DNA of 64,000 nucleotides from an uncultured Campylobacter sp. (GCF_963518785.1 NZ_CAUQKJ010000007.1:1-64000); one strand, 5' to 3'; shown: positions 17,576 to 26,695, counted from the first letter of the stretch. A program made the numbers and translations. The notes: generated by a model from the sequence alone, not told the origin.

Positions 17576-18225
17576 AATCTATATCCGCGTCTGCGAACGG
17601 TCTCGATCGTAGAGATATTTAGAGGCTTATCCATTTTCTGGCGGATTTGATTGATCGCGACTTCGATGACGTTCGGCGTAACGAGCTCAGGCTCCTCCCA
17701 GATGGCATCTAATAGCTGCTCTTTACTTACGATCTGATCGCTGTGGCGCGCCAAGTGAGTTAGCACCTCAAACGGCTTGCCCTTAAGCTCGATCTCTTGA
17801 CCTAGATATGTGATCTTTTCCTCATCCGGATCGATGATGAGATCGTCGATTTTGATGATATTTGAGCCGCCGAAGCGAAGTCTAGCCTCAAGGCGCGCTA
17901 CTAAAACATCAAAGTCGAAAGGTTTTTTGATAAAATCGTCCGCGCCAGCGCGAAGCGCTTTGATCTCGCTTTCTTTATCGTCTTTTGCAGATAGCACGAC
18001 GACAGAGGTGCGCGCGGATTTTTGCTTAACTAATGCGATGAGATCGATGCCGTTGCCGTCAGCTAGCATCCAATCGGTTAGCACCAAATCATAATTTCTA
18101 ATGCCGATATAATACTCTGCGTCCTTAAAACTCTCGGAAGTATCCGTCTGATAGCCAAACTCCATCAAGCCCTCCGCTATCGTCTTGTTTAAAGTCACCT
18201 CGTCCTCGACTATTAAAATTCTCAT
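17554..18225 (-). CDS. cosR: OmpR-family response regulator, CosR/HsrA type
   Basis: 223-residue DNA-binding regulator. Receiver domain (1-120) with acidic pair E7-D8, a canonical phospho-acceptor Asp51 in LVLTDWMLADGNG, a conserved Ser in VVLSAK and Lys in DFIKKPFD. The winged-helix domain (about 130-220) has GKPFEVLTHLARHSDQIVSK and ends YRFCFP, a block strongly shared with Campylobacter CosR and Helicobacter HsrA, as I recall. CosR is reported as an essential oxidative-stress regulator of genes such as ahpC, sodB and katA. Neighbours (folB upstream, fdxB and ppx downstream) match the C. jejuni cosR locus. The intact Asp plus kinase is unusual for this group. Confidence 0.85.
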   Translation of the reverse strand: MRILIVEDEVTLNKTIAEGLMEFGYQTDTSESFKDAEYYIGIRNYDLVLTDWMLADGNGIDLIALVKQKSARTSVVVLSAKDDKESEIKALRAGADDFIKKPFDFDVLVARLEARLRFGGSNIIKIDDLIIDPDEEKITYLGQEIELKGKPFEVLTHLARHSDQIVSKEQLLDAIWEEPELVTPNVIEVAINQIRQKMDKPLNISTIETVRRRGYRFCFPQKA

Positions 18226-18301
18226 TTAATTTCCTTGCCTTAAAATTTTGCGGCGATTTTAACATATTTTAAGCAAAATTTCAAGATTTTTTAAAGAAAT
18301 T

Positions 18302-18619
18302 TTAAAATTTTATCTCTATTTCTGCGCCGACGCTCGCGTCTTGTAAAATTTCGGGCTTTAAAATTTTCATATAAAAATAATCCATCGATCGAAATTTTGA
18401 GTGAAACTCGTGCGCGAAGTATTTTAGCGCGTCCTCTACGAGGCGAAATTTTTTCTCGCGGAACTCCGCTTTGATATATTCGCAAACCCGCGCGTAATCG
18501 ATAAATTCCTCCGCTCCAAACTTCGCCCACACCCAGACGCGCTGCTCGCGCTTGCGCTCAAAATCTAGCGTCCCAATTATCGTGCCAAATTCCAGCTTTT
18601 CGATTAAAATTTTAATCAT
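18302..18619 (-). CDS. folB: Dihydroneopterin aldolase
   Basis: 105-residue folate-pathway enzyme that converts dihydroneopterin to hydroxymethyl-dihydropterin and glycolaldehyde. The family pattern is visible though divergent: GTIIGTLDFERKREQRVWV near residue 12 (the usual G-x-x-x-E-R-x-x-x-Q), IDYARVCEYI near residue 39, and the conserved LVEDALKYFA helix near residue 60. Its ATG overlaps the plsY stop by 4 bases. The plsY-folB-cosR order matches C. jejuni as I recall it. Confidence 0.75.
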   Translation of the reverse strand: MIKILIEKLEFGTIIGTLDFERKREQRVWVWAKFGAEEFIDYARVCEYIKAEFREKKFRLVEDALKYFAHEFHSKFRSMDYFYMKILKPEILQDASVGAEIEIKF

Positions 18620-19359
18620 ACTACGCGCTTTTCCTCGCCCTTAAGCAGCCTGGCGATATTCGGCGCGTGTTTGTAAAATACGATGAAAACTATCAGAAAG
18701 ATCGGCGCATGAGTGTTGATCGCGGGCATCTGCGGATGGATCACGTAGCTTGCTACGACTAGCGCAAGCGCCGCTGCAAGCGATGCTACGGATGAAATTT
18801 TAACCGTCTTGCCGACTACAAACCAAACGGCAAGCGCGATGATAAGCTCGATAGGGATGAAGCAAGCAAGCACGCCGGCTCCCGTAGCAATGCCTTTGCC
18901 GCCGTTAAATTTCAGATACGGGCTAAAGCAATGCCCAAGCACTGCAAAGACAGCCATGCTCCACAGCACGTTTTCATCAAAGCCCAAAGCACGCGCAATC
19001 AGTATCGGCAGGACGCCCTTTAGCGCGTCGCAGGCGACGGTGAGGATCGCGAGCTTTTTTGCTTTTTGCGGATCGCGAGTTTTTAAGACGCGAAGGACGT
19101 TGGTGGCGCCTATGGAGCCGCTGCCCTCGCTTTTGATATCCACGCCGCCTAAGTATCTGCCGATCAAAAGCCCAAAGGGGATCGCGGCGATCAGATACGC
19201 AGCAAAGTAGCACCAAAAATTCGGCGCCGTAAATGTCCTATATAAAATTCCAAGAATTCCGCTTCCTAGAATTCCATGCTCATCTCCTAGAAAATATTTT
19301 GAGCTAGGGTCGCAGAGAGCGGCGTATATGATATTTAAAATTTCACTAAGTTTATCCAT
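18616..19359 (-). CDS. plsY: Acyl-phosphate:glycerol-3-phosphate acyltransferase
   Basis: Inner-membrane enzyme that uses acyl-phosphate from PlsX to acylate glycerol 3-phosphate, the first step of phospholipid synthesis. Motifs: AYLIAAIPFGLLIGRYLGG near residue 55, GSGSIGATNVLR near residue 80, DALKGVLPILI near residue 112, and FNGGKGIATGAGVL near residue 153; about five membrane segments. At 247 residues it is about 45 longer than usual because of an N-terminal extension before the first conserved helix. A downstream start cannot be excluded. It overlaps folB by 4 bases and starts 12 bases after the herA-like gene. Confidence 0.88.
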   Translation of the reverse strand: MDKLSEILNIIYAALCDPSSKYFLGDEHGILGSGILGILYRTFTAPNFWCYFAAYLIAAIPFGLLIGRYLGGVDIKSEGSGSIGATNVLRVLKTRDPQKAKKLAILTVACDALKGVLPILIARALGFDENVLWSMAVFAVLGHCFSPYLKFNGGKGIATGAGVLACFIPIELIIALAVWFVVGKTVKISSVASLAAALALVVASYVIHPQMPAINTHAPIFLIVFIVFYKHAPNIARLLKGEEKRVV

Positions 19360-19371
19360 AAAATTCTCCCT

Positions 19372-21657
19372 TTAGCTCTTCCAAAGTAGCGAAATTTTCT
19401 CGTCGTAGATGTCGGTTTTCTTCGGCGAAATTTCTTTCGTTTCGAGTTTAATATTTTTTAGATCCAGGCTCTGTTTTAGCGCGTCCACTTCAGCCTCAAA
19501 TTTTTGCGTAAGCACCTCCAGCTCCTCTTGTAGCGCGCTTAGGCTATTTTCGGCATTTTTGGCTTCGCTTCGTTCATTTAAAATTTTATGCGCGCTCTTA
19601 GCGCCGCTGATTGCCTTGGAGATATTGCCGGCGCTGCGCGAGCGGCCTAAAAACGCGCCTAAGATCGCTCCGCCTATGTTTAGCGCCGCATCCACCCCGC
19701 GACTTAGCACGTCGCCCTTTTCCTTTTCATACTTTTCGCTAGCGCGCAAAATTTTATCCTCAAGGCGCGCCTTTTCCTTCTCAAATTTAGCCGTAATCTC
19801 GTCGGTTTTGGCCTCTAGAGCCTCATTCGCCTTATCGCTTAGGCGCACAAAAAATTCCTCCCTGCTCTCGCCCGGTTTTGAGAGCAGATCAAGCGCACTA
19901 AAAAGTTCTAACTTTTCGTTGCGGTAGATCCACTCCTTAAAGCTTTTAAGCTGAGCGTTTAAATTTTTTGCTCCCGCAATGAAGCTAGGAAGCGCGCCGT
20001 AGAGCGAGCCCGCTTGCTCCTGTCCGCTTAAATTTGCAACCTCTCGCGTGCTGGCCTCGCTCCAATCTATTTCGCTTACGTCCGAAAGCGAAAGCAAAAA
20101 AGTGCGCTGCTGCGTAAAATCGACTCCCTTGTCGCAAAATCGCATCTTTGCGCTTGCATAAAGATACGGGCTTAGCTCAAGGCTCGCGCCATAGCTGTAA
20201 AGCTGCGAAATTTCAGCAGAAACTACGGGCTTGGCGGCGCCAGCGGATTTAACGCCTTGAGCGGCGCCGGACGAAATTTCAGCCTTTTTGTCTTTCATTA
20301 AATTTGAAATTTGCTCGTTACTTAAAGGGCCTTTTAGATAGCTTAGCGCGAAGCGCGTCTCGATTACCCGCAGCACGTCCTCGTTGATGTTTTTTACCAA
20401 AAAATTTCGCTTTTTGAGGTTTGAAATTTTCTCCATAAGTACGCTTTTGTCGATCGGATTTGAACCGATACCGCTTAAGCCGCTGATGACGCGCTCCTTA
20501 TCCTGCGCAGTCTGCAAGCGCCCGATAAACCACGTACCGATGTTGCTAAGCCCCTTATAATCGAGATCGACCGGGTTTTGCGTCGATAATACGCAGCCAA
20601 GTCCGAATGCACGAGCTTGCTTCAGCAGCGTAAGCATCGGGGTTTTGCTCGGCGGATTGCCGTTTGGCGGAAAAAAGCCGTAAATTTCATCCATATAAAG
20701 TACTGCGCGCAGCGAGCTGGTGCCGCTGGTGGTGCGCATCCATTTGATCATCTCGCCCAAAAGCAGCGTGACGAAAAACATCCTCTCATCGTCGTTTAGA
20801 TGCGCGATGGAAAATATATTCGCTCTCGCCCTGCCGTTTTCATCAAATAGCATCTTAGCGATATTTAGCCGCTCGCCCTCGCACCAAAGCTTAAAGCTCG
20901 GGCTTGAGATGAGTGCGTTAATCTTCATCGCAAGCGCCATTCGCTTATCGCTCGGAAAAAAGGTATTAACGTCGAAAACGCCGATTTTATCGAATGGCGG
21001 GTTGCCGATCTGCGCGATGAGATCCACCACGCTCACCCCCTCGCCTTTGTTAAAATGATAGGACAGAATTTGGCTGATCAGCAAAAATTCCGGCGAGCTT
21101 AGATTGTCGCTGCTAATCCCTGCGAGGCTTAGCACGCTAGTGGCGATACCGCCGATATAGTTATTCAAATCCTCTTCGTTTAAGCCTTTCGGCGCTTCAA
21201 AGTCGCTCAGTAGGCTGATGCCAAGACCCGCGCTTGATTTGGGCGTATAAATTCTAAAATCGGCGCTATTTTTCAAAAGCTCTACCCGCGCTAGGTCTTG
21301 ATATGAGCCCTCGATCCCCTCGCGCCAAGTATTTGCGGTCTGCTCGGCGTACTCGCGCACGCTAAGACCTTTATTTTGTGCCTCGGCCTCGTCGATATAA
21401 GGCTCAAAATCCTCAGCCCTCATCTGCGGAAAAGTAAGAGCTAAATTTGTCAGATCGCCTTTCGGGTCGATGATAATGGATGGGATATTATCGATCGCGG
21501 CTTCCTCTAGCAGCGTGATGCCAAGTCCAGTTTTACCGCTGCCGGTCATTCCGATGATAAGCGCGTGGGTCGTCAGATCCTTGTTTTTATACAAAAACGG
21601 CTCGCTGTTTTCGAGCCCCAGATAAAAAAGCTTTAAATTTTCTTGAAGCGTTTTCAT
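19372..21657 (-). CDS. HerA-like / DUF853-type P-loop ATPase
   Basis: 761-residue cytoplasmic ATPase of the HerA-FtsK superfamily. Walker A is GMTGSGKT near residue 36, a DPKGDLTNLAL segment follows near residue 64, and Walker B is AVLYMDEIYGFFPP near residue 330, with a sensor stretch LSTQNPVDLDYKGL. The last ~200 residues are charged helices (coiled coil, about 620-745) with a Gly-rich break. HerA-type ATPases act in DNA translocation with nucleases such as NurA, but no NurA-like gene is nearby and the cellular role of this subgroup is not known to me. A TATAAT box lies about 30 bases upstream. It heads the run with plsY and folB. Confidence 0.7.
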   Translation of the reverse strand: MKTLQENLKLFYLGLENSEPFLYKNKDLTTHALIIGMTGSGKTGLGITLLEEAAIDNIPSIIIDPKGDLTNLALTFPQMRAEDFEPYIDEAEAQNKGLSVREYAEQTANTWREGIEGSYQDLARVELLKNSADFRIYTPKSSAGLGISLLSDFEAPKGLNEEDLNNYIGGIATSVLSLAGISSDNLSSPEFLLISQILSYHFNKGEGVSVVDLIAQIGNPPFDKIGVFDVNTFFPSDKRMALAMKINALISSPSFKLWCEGERLNIAKMLFDENGRARANIFSIAHLNDDERMFFVTLLLGEMIKWMRTTSGTSSLRAVLYMDEIYGFFPPNGNPPSKTPMLTLLKQARAFGLGCVLSTQNPVDLDYKGLSNIGTWFIGRLQTAQDKERVISGLSGIGSNPIDKSVLMEKISNLKKRNFLVKNINEDVLRVIETRFALSYLKGPLSNEQISNLMKDKKAEISSGAAQGVKSAGAAKPVVSAEISQLYSYGASLELSPYLYASAKMRFCDKGVDFTQQRTFLLSLSDVSEIDWSEASTREVANLSGQEQAGSLYGALPSFIAGAKNLNAQLKSFKEWIYRNEKLELFSALDLLSKPGESREEFFVRLSDKANEALEAKTDEITAKFEKEKARLEDKILRASEKYEKEKGDVLSRGVDAALNIGGAILGAFLGRSRSAGNISKAISGAKSAHKILNERSEAKNAENSLSALQEELEVLTQKFEAEVDALKQSLDLKNIKLETKEISPKKTDIYDEKISLLWKS

Positions 21658-21687
21658 TGCGTTCCTTAAATTTGCAATTTGCTCGGC

Positions 21688-21693
21688 ATTATA
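21688..21693 (-). promoter_or_regulatory. Probable -10 box of the herA-like gene
   Basis: On the minus strand this reads ATGATATAATGCC, with TATAAT 31 bases before the ATG at 21657. The region between this gene and the divergent MTHFR-like gene is only about 95 bases. Confidence 0.5.
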
Positions 21694-21751
21694 TCATTTA
21701 AATTTTTAAATTTAAATTTGCTAAAATGCGCGAAAAATCAAGGAATGGCAA

Positions 21752-22675
21752 GTGTTAAAAGAAAAAATTAGAAACGGAAAAAGCGGAATTTTGCTCTACG
21801 GCATCGTTCCGCCTAAAATCACGTCCTCTCAAGACGAGCTCGAGCGCCTGGGTACGGCGTGGTCGCAACGCCTAAGCGAATGCGAATGCGACGGCATCGT
21901 CATCTACGATCTACAAGATGAAAGCGCGCGCACGAAAGATGAGCGGACCTTCCCTTTTGTGCATACGATCGATCCTGCGCGCTATTACACGCAGTATCTA
22001 CACACCGATAAAGAAGCGATCATCTACCGCGCGGTAGGCAAATACGACGAGGCGGAATTTTGCGAAATTCTAAGGCATGCCGCAAGCGGGCTGGGTGTTT
22101 TCGTGGGGGCGAGCTCTAAAAACGAAGAATGCAAACTGCATCTAAGTCGCGCCTACGAGATCAAGCGACTTGTAGCGCAGCATCTTTGCCTAGGCGGCAT
22201 CTGCATTCCTGAACGCCATGAAAAGAGCCGCGACGAGCACCTTAAAATCGCAGAGAAGACTGCAGACGGATGCGAATTTTTTATCACTCAGGCGGTTTAT
22301 AATGTGCAAAATGCCAAAGATTTCATCGACGATTACGCCGCTTTGGAGTGCAAAAGGGTGCCTATAATCTTTACTTTCACGCCGTGCGGTAGCCTAAAGA
22401 CGCTTGAGTTTATGAAATGGCTTGGCATCTCGGTGCCAGATTTTTTGCAGCAACGGCTACAAAGCAGCGTCGATATTTTGCAAAGTTCAACAGCGCTGTG
22501 CGCAGAGATGTTTGATTTCATCTATAAATACGCCCTCGCAAAAGGTGTAAGCGTAGGCGCAAACGTCGAGAGTGTCAGCACCCGCCGCGTAGAAATCGAA
22601 GCCTCGCTCAGCTTACTAAAAGAGATCAAAAAAATTATCCTTAAGCACGAGAATTTGGGATTTTACGTTATTTAA
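21752..22675 (+). CDS. Methylenetetrahydrofolate reductase-like protein
   Basis: 307-residue TIM-barrel protein of the MTHFR superfamily. Family-like features: GIVPPKITSSQDELE near residue 18 (barrel strand and loop), LCLGGICIPERH near residue 144, EFFITQAVYNV near residue 174 and PIIFTFTPCGS followed by MKWLGISVPD near residues 205-230. Those latter patterns match the substrate region of MTHFR, but the protein is divergent from E. coli MetF and might use another folate or be a paralogue. Start is GTG at 21752 with AAGGA 8 bases before; the ATG at 21744 is out of frame and closes quickly. It is divergent from the herA-like gene. Confidence 0.6.
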   Translation: MLKEKIRNGKSGILLYGIVPPKITSSQDELERLGTAWSQRLSECECDGIVIYDLQDESARTKDERTFPFVHTIDPARYYTQYLHTDKEAIIYRAVGKYDEAEFCEILRHAASGLGVFVGASSKNEECKLHLSRAYEIKRLVAQHLCLGGICIPERHEKSRDEHLKIAEKTADGCEFFITQAVYNVQNAKDFIDDYAALECKRVPIIFTFTPCGSLKTLEFMKWLGISVPDFLQQRLQSSVDILQSSTALCAEMFDFIYKYALAKGVSVGANVESVSTRRVEIEASLSLLKEIKKIILKHENLGFYVI

Positions 22676-23648
22676 AATTTTAAACCTGGCGCACGAGCAA
22701 AACTCTAGATAGTCCAAGCTAGCGGAGGAATTTTAGATAATTCCAGATCGCTTTCTGAAAAATAAATCGAAATTTTATCCGAATGGAATTTGAACTTAAA
22801 ATTTATAAAAAATTGCCCCAATAATATGCTTTAATAACTGTCATCCATAACTGCGAGATAACATTTCGTGCTAAAATCTTTCAATGCTTACAATGACATT
22901 GAGCTAGGCATATCATCAAAACCTATAATCGCTGTAGCTTTCACACTAAAGCTAAGTGCATTGACCGCTTTAGTCTGCAGCTGACGTGAGCACGCCCTCC
23001 GGCTCGCCGCTATCTACACAGGGATAATTTTAATATCCTATCCTTTTTTAGAGCATATTGTATAGCGGAGAGATGGGATAACTGGAGGTTTTAACGAACC
23101 CAATATAGATAGGACGCTCCTGCACTCATGGCATAGCGATCCTTTATAGCCTCGTTTGCGGTATTTGATTAAATTTACTAGCGTTTATGCTAAATTTCAA
23201 ATCTAAGGCAATTTGATGCTTGCTGTTGTGAGCGTTTTGGTATTTGAATTTTATTCTACAGCCTATGTGTAGGTCGCTCAAAAGATCCACCATACGCCGC
23301 CGTAAAAATACTTGCCGAGCTTTGCAGCTAATTACAAGCCGTTAATGTATAGAATCAGCTGAAATTAACACCCATTTAAGCTATTGCATATTTGATTTCT
23401 TTTATATTCTAAAAGCCCGTCACCAAAAAGCAGCAGACCTAAGACTAACGTCGTTTTACTATCTCACGCAGAAGCCGATATGTTAACTGCGCAAGATTAT
23501 AATATGCTTTCAATCGCAAACGCTTCATTTTAAAATTTTGAAACCTAACTCGGAATAAATATAAATTTGAAATTAGTTTTGTAAATAAGCTTGGAATTTT
23601 AACTCTTAAATATGGCGAAATTCAAAGATCAATAAAATTTAAAAAGCG
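22676..23648. other. About 970 bases without an intact gene; decayed coding sequence likely
   Basis: No long reading frame on either strand. Base use in 22.8-23.4 kb differs from ordinary intergenic sequence here (fewer AAATTT words) and short frames on the minus strand read like broken protein. The best fragment, 22831-22980, is listed separately. Confidence 0.5.
22831..22980 (-). pseudogene. Fragment of a decayed gene, family not recognised
   Basis: Read on the minus strand, about 49 codons have protein-like composition (for example ATAIIGFDDMPSSMSL) and are interrupted by one TAA at 22888-22890, after which the same frame continues 18 codons (ALKDFSTKCYLAVMDDSY) to a second TAA. There is no start or ribosome site. 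Further minus-strand fragments up to about 23330 might belong to the same or another dead gene. I cannot name the family. Confidence 0.3.
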
Positions 23649-24647
23649 CTAGTTTATACTATTGCCACCGAATTTTAAAAGCGCGCTGCCCCACGTAAAG
23701 CCGCCACCGAACGCATCAAGTAGCATGAGCGAGCCGTTTTTGAGCCTGCCGCTCTCGTAAGCGTCATTTATTGCCATCGGGATCGACGCCGAGCTCGTGT
23801 TGCCGTATTTGCCGATCGTAAGCACGCACTGCTCGTCGCTAAATTCTAGTCTCGCCTTAACCGCCTCGATGATGCGTAAATTTGCCTGATGCGGGATGAA
23901 AAGATCGACCTGCTCGGGCAAAATTTTATTTTTCGCCAAAATCTCCACGACGTCGTTACTAAGCGTCGGTACCGCGATTTTAAAGACCTCGCGCCCGGCC
24001 ATCTGCATGAAGCCCAGCTTTTCGTCGATGATTTTTTGGCTGAGTGGATTGACGCTACCCGGGGCTGCGGTGATGAGAAGATCGCCCTTACTGCCGTCGC
24101 TAGCTGTATGAATGTCGATGATTTCGTTATCGTCGCGTGCCGCGATAATCGCAGCGCCTGCGCCGTCGCCGAAAAGTATGCACGTAGCGCGGTCGCTCCA
24201 ATCGACTATCGAGCTTAACTTTTCCGTGCCGATTATCAACACGTGTTTTTTAGCGCCGCTTTCAATGAGGGATTTTGCGAGCTCCAAAAGATAGATGAAG
24301 CCCGTACAGGCGGCATTTATATCAAATGCCGTGATGCCGAAATTTAAGCCCAGTTTATCTGCTATGACGCACGCAGTCGAGGGCATACAGAAGTAATCGG
24401 GCGAGATCGTGGCGCATATTATTGCATCGATCTCGTTTTTTTGCAAGCCGCTACGCTCGATCGCCTTTAACGCCGCTTTCGCGCCCAGATCACTAGTACT
24501 CTCGCCCTTTGCTATGCGGCGCTCATGAATGCCTGTGCGCTTGACGATCCATTCATCGCTCGTTTCAACCATTTTTTCAAGATCGAAATTAGTTAAAATT
24601 TGACTCGGCGCGTATGCTGCGATCGAGATCATCGAGGCTTTTTTCAT
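23649..24647 (-). CDS. fabH: Beta-ketoacyl-ACP synthase III
   Basis: Starts fatty-acid synthesis by condensing acetyl-CoA with malonyl-ACP. The thiolase-fold protein of 332 residues has the active-site Cys114 (NAACTGFIY), the His in FIPHQANLRI near residue 255 and the Asn in GKYGNTSSASIP near residue 285, the full Cys-His-Asn triad. N-terminal SDEWIVKRTGI is typical. ATG overlaps the plsX stop by 4 bases; it is the last gene of the ndk-yceD-rpmF-plsX-fabH run, so fatty-acid initiation and phospholipid precursors are linked. Confidence 0.95.
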   Translation of the reverse strand: MKKASMISIAAYAPSQILTNFDLEKMVETSDEWIVKRTGIHERRIAKGESTSDLGAKAALKAIERSGLQKNEIDAIICATISPDYFCMPSTACVIADKLGLNFGITAFDINAACTGFIYLLELAKSLIESGAKKHVLIIGTEKLSSIVDWSDRATCILFGDGAGAAIIAARDDNEIIDIHTASDGSKGDLLITAAPGSVNPLSQKIIDEKLGFMQMAGREVFKIAVPTLSNDVVEILAKNKILPEQVDLFIPHQANLRIIEAVKARLEFSDEQCVLTIGKYGNTSSASIPMAINDAYESGRLKNGSLMLLDAFGGGFTWGSALLKFGGNSIN

Positions 24648-25642
24648 TTTTGCTCGTTTGAAGAAATTTCGCTTTCTATCGCGGAGTTGATTTTAGAATC
24701 TGCAAATTTAAGCGCCTGAAAGATCGCGTTTTTAACGGCTTTCGGAGTGCTTTTGCCATGGCTTATGATGACGCATTCTTTGACGCCTAAAAGTGGCGCG
24801 CCGCCGTATTCGTCATAATCCGTACTTTTTTTGATAATTTTAAAGACGCGCTTCATCAAGATGGAGCCTGCGATGGCGATCGGGGATTTTTTCGTTTCGT
24901 TTTTAATAAGTTTGCCGATAGCGCTTGCGACGCCTTCGCTGGATTTTAGCATAATATTGCCGATAAATCCGTCGCAAACTACGACATCCACGGAGCCGTC
25001 AAAAATTTGATTGCCTTCGACATTACCGATAAAATTTTGCATCTTCTTAAGCATATGAAAGGTTTCTTTTGTTACCTCGTTGCCCTTGCTGTCCTCCTCG
25101 CCGTTGGATAATAAGCCGATGCGCGGTGCGTTTAGGCCCATAATCTCCTTGGCGTATGCTTCGCCCATAATCGCGAATTGAAACAAATTCTCAGGCTTAC
25201 AATCCACATAAGCGCCCACATCCAGCACGAGCGTGCGTCCACCTATGGAATTTGGCATCAGCGTAGCAATTGCCGGGCGTAAAATACCTTTCAGCCTTCC
25301 TATACGAAGCGTAGCAAGGCTCATCGTAGCGCCGCTGTGTCCTGCGGATACCACGGCTTTGCAAGTGCCGCTTTTTACCAAATCGACCGCCTTAAAAATA
25401 CTACTCTCTTTGCGTTTGAGAGCGTCGGTTGCGCCCTCTTTCATCTCGAAAACTTCGCTTGCAGCTACGTAAGTGATATATTTCTCAAAGCCTTGATCTT
25501 GTGGAATAAAAGGCTTGATTTGCGCTTCGTCGCCTACCAAAAACGCATTAAATTTACGCTCTCGCAGCGCATCTACGACTCCGTTTATTATCGGCTCACA
25601 GCCGAAATCACCGCCCATCGCGTCTATAGCAACGGAAATCAT
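24644..25642 (-). CDS. plsX: Phosphate acyltransferase
   Basis: Makes acyl-phosphate from acyl-ACP for PlsY. 332 residues, normal length. Typical start ISVAIDAMGGDFG, then KEGATDALKRKESSI near residue 70, SAGHSGATMSLA near residue 100, and CDGFIGNIMLKSSEG near residue 225. Starts 4 bases after the rpmF stop and overlaps fabH. Its partner plsY lies about 5 kb away in the same window on the same strand. Confidence 0.95.
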   Translation of the reverse strand: MISVAIDAMGGDFGCEPIINGVVDALRERKFNAFLVGDEAQIKPFIPQDQGFEKYITYVAASEVFEMKEGATDALKRKESSIFKAVDLVKSGTCKAVVSAGHSGATMSLATLRIGRLKGILRPAIATLMPNSIGGRTLVLDVGAYVDCKPENLFQFAIMGEAYAKEIMGLNAPRIGLLSNGEEDSKGNEVTKETFHMLKKMQNFIGNVEGNQIFDGSVDVVVCDGFIGNIMLKSSEGVASAIGKLIKNETKKSPIAIAGSILMKRVFKIIKKSTDYDEYGGAPLLGVKECVIISHGKSTPKAVKNAIFQALKFADSKINSAIESEISSNEQK

Positions 25643-25646
25643 CGGA

Positions 25647-25793
25647 TTAATATTCGCCCGTAGTTTTGTTTATTCTATGCGGAATTTTCCAGCTTCCGTC
25701 TTTATCTTTGACGGGAATCGGAAGGGTCACTTTGTAGTGAGTGCGTCTTTTCGCCGCACGAGTTTTACTAACTCTTCGCTTTGGAACTGCCAT
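25647..25793 (-). CDS. rpmF: 50S ribosomal protein L32
   Basis: 48-residue ribosomal protein, too short for most ORF listings. It starts MAVPKRRVSKTRAAKRRTH, the conserved L32 N-terminus, and contains LPIPVKDKDGSWKIPHR. Unlike many bacterial L32s it has no pair of CXXC zinc motifs visible. AAAGGAGAAAAA lies before the ATG. Its place between the yceD homologue and plsX is the standard bacterial arrangement. Confidence 0.95.
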   Translation of the reverse strand: MAVPKRRVSKTRAAKRRTHYKVTLPIPVKDKDGSWKIPHRINKTTGEY

Positions 25794-25811
25794 TTTTTCT
25801 CCTTTATAAAT

Positions 25812-26165
25812 TTAGTTCTTGCATTTTTCGCAATAAAAATAGTCGCTTTTGAAAGCTTCCGTTTCGCTTCTTAAAATTTCATCCAGATCAACTTCGGCGC
25901 CGAAAAACTCCATAACGTCTAAGCTCTCGTGCCTTTCGTCGTTAAAAACGCCTTCGCTTAAAAGCAAATTTATGCTCTCGTTTACGTCAAGATCAAATTC
26001 TTTGCCGCAGCGGTCGCAAATGTATGGAATTTTGCCTTTAATTTCGCCCTTACACTCGATAAGCTTAGAGTCTTTTCGTTTTAAATTTCCGCTAAGCTTA
26101 AGTCCGTCCCTCGAAATTTCAAACGGCACGGGCGATGCGGAAATTTTAGCAAAAGCGATCTTCAC
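25812..26165 (-). CDS. YceD/DUF177 family protein
   Basis: 117-residue protein of the YceD family, found next to rpmF in most bacteria and linked to 23S rRNA accumulation/ribosome assembly. It has two CXXC pairs (CDRCGKEF near residue 50 and CEKCKN at the very end) that could bind zinc, and the family-type acidic middle (GAEVDLDEILRSETEAF). Starts 9 bases after the ndk stop. Confidence 0.8.
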   Translation of the reverse strand: MKIAFAKISASPVPFEISRDGLKLSGNLKRKDSKLIECKGEIKGKIPYICDRCGKEFDLDVNESINLLLSEGVFNDERHESLDVMEFFGAEVDLDEILRSETEAFKSDYFYCEKCKN

Positions 26166-26174
26166 GCGGCACTC

Positions 26175-26588
26175 TTAGCAAATTTCTCTTTTTGCAAAGA
26201 AAAATGCGATCTCGGTTTTTGCATTTTCTAAGCTGTCGCTGCCGTGAACGGCGTTAGCGTCGATGCTGTCCGCAAAGTCCGCTCTGATAGTGCCTTTATC
26301 GGCTTTTTTTGGATCGGTAGCGCCCATTAGCGCGCGATTTTTAGCTACGGCATCATCGCCTTCTAGCACCATTACGACCACCGGGCCGCTAGTCATAAAC
26401 TCAATCAGATCCTTATAAAAAGGGCGATCCTTGTGAATTTCATAAAATTTACCCGCATCTTCGGCGCTTAGGCATAGTTTTTTAGCCGCCGCGATTCTTA
26501 ATCCGTGGTTTTCAAAGCGATCGATAATTTTGCCGATAACGCCCTTTTTAACGGCATCAGGCTTAATAATAGAAAGCGTTTGCTGCAT
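26175..26588 (-). CDS. ndk: Nucleoside diphosphate kinase
   Basis: Transfers gamma-phosphate between nucleoside triphosphates and diphosphates. 137 residues, normal for bacteria. Starts MQQTLSIIKPDAVKKGVIGKI; the active-site His lies in NAVHGSDS near residue 115; RALMGATDP near residue 85 is also typical. AAGGAGAT precedes the ATG and a TACAAT box at 26614-26619 (minus strand) could be its promoter. It heads the run leading to fabH. Confidence 0.95.
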   Translation of the reverse strand: MQQTLSIIKPDAVKKGVIGKIIDRFENHGLRIAAAKKLCLSAEDAGKFYEIHKDRPFYKDLIEFMTSGPVVVMVLEGDDAVAKNRALMGATDPKKADKGTIRADFADSIDANAVHGSDSLENAKTEIAFFFAKREIC

Positions 26589-26695
26589 ATAATCTCCTTA
26601 AAGTGAAAGGCGGATTGTATCGAAAAATAGGTTAAAATTTATTTAAGGATTGAATGAATTAAAATTCCGCGCATTTGATCGCGGAATTTTATCTG

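Noticed and set aside
22861..22980. Minus-strand fragments as an insertion-sequence transposase
   Set aside because: No inverted ends, no target duplication and no DDE-like motif could be seen.
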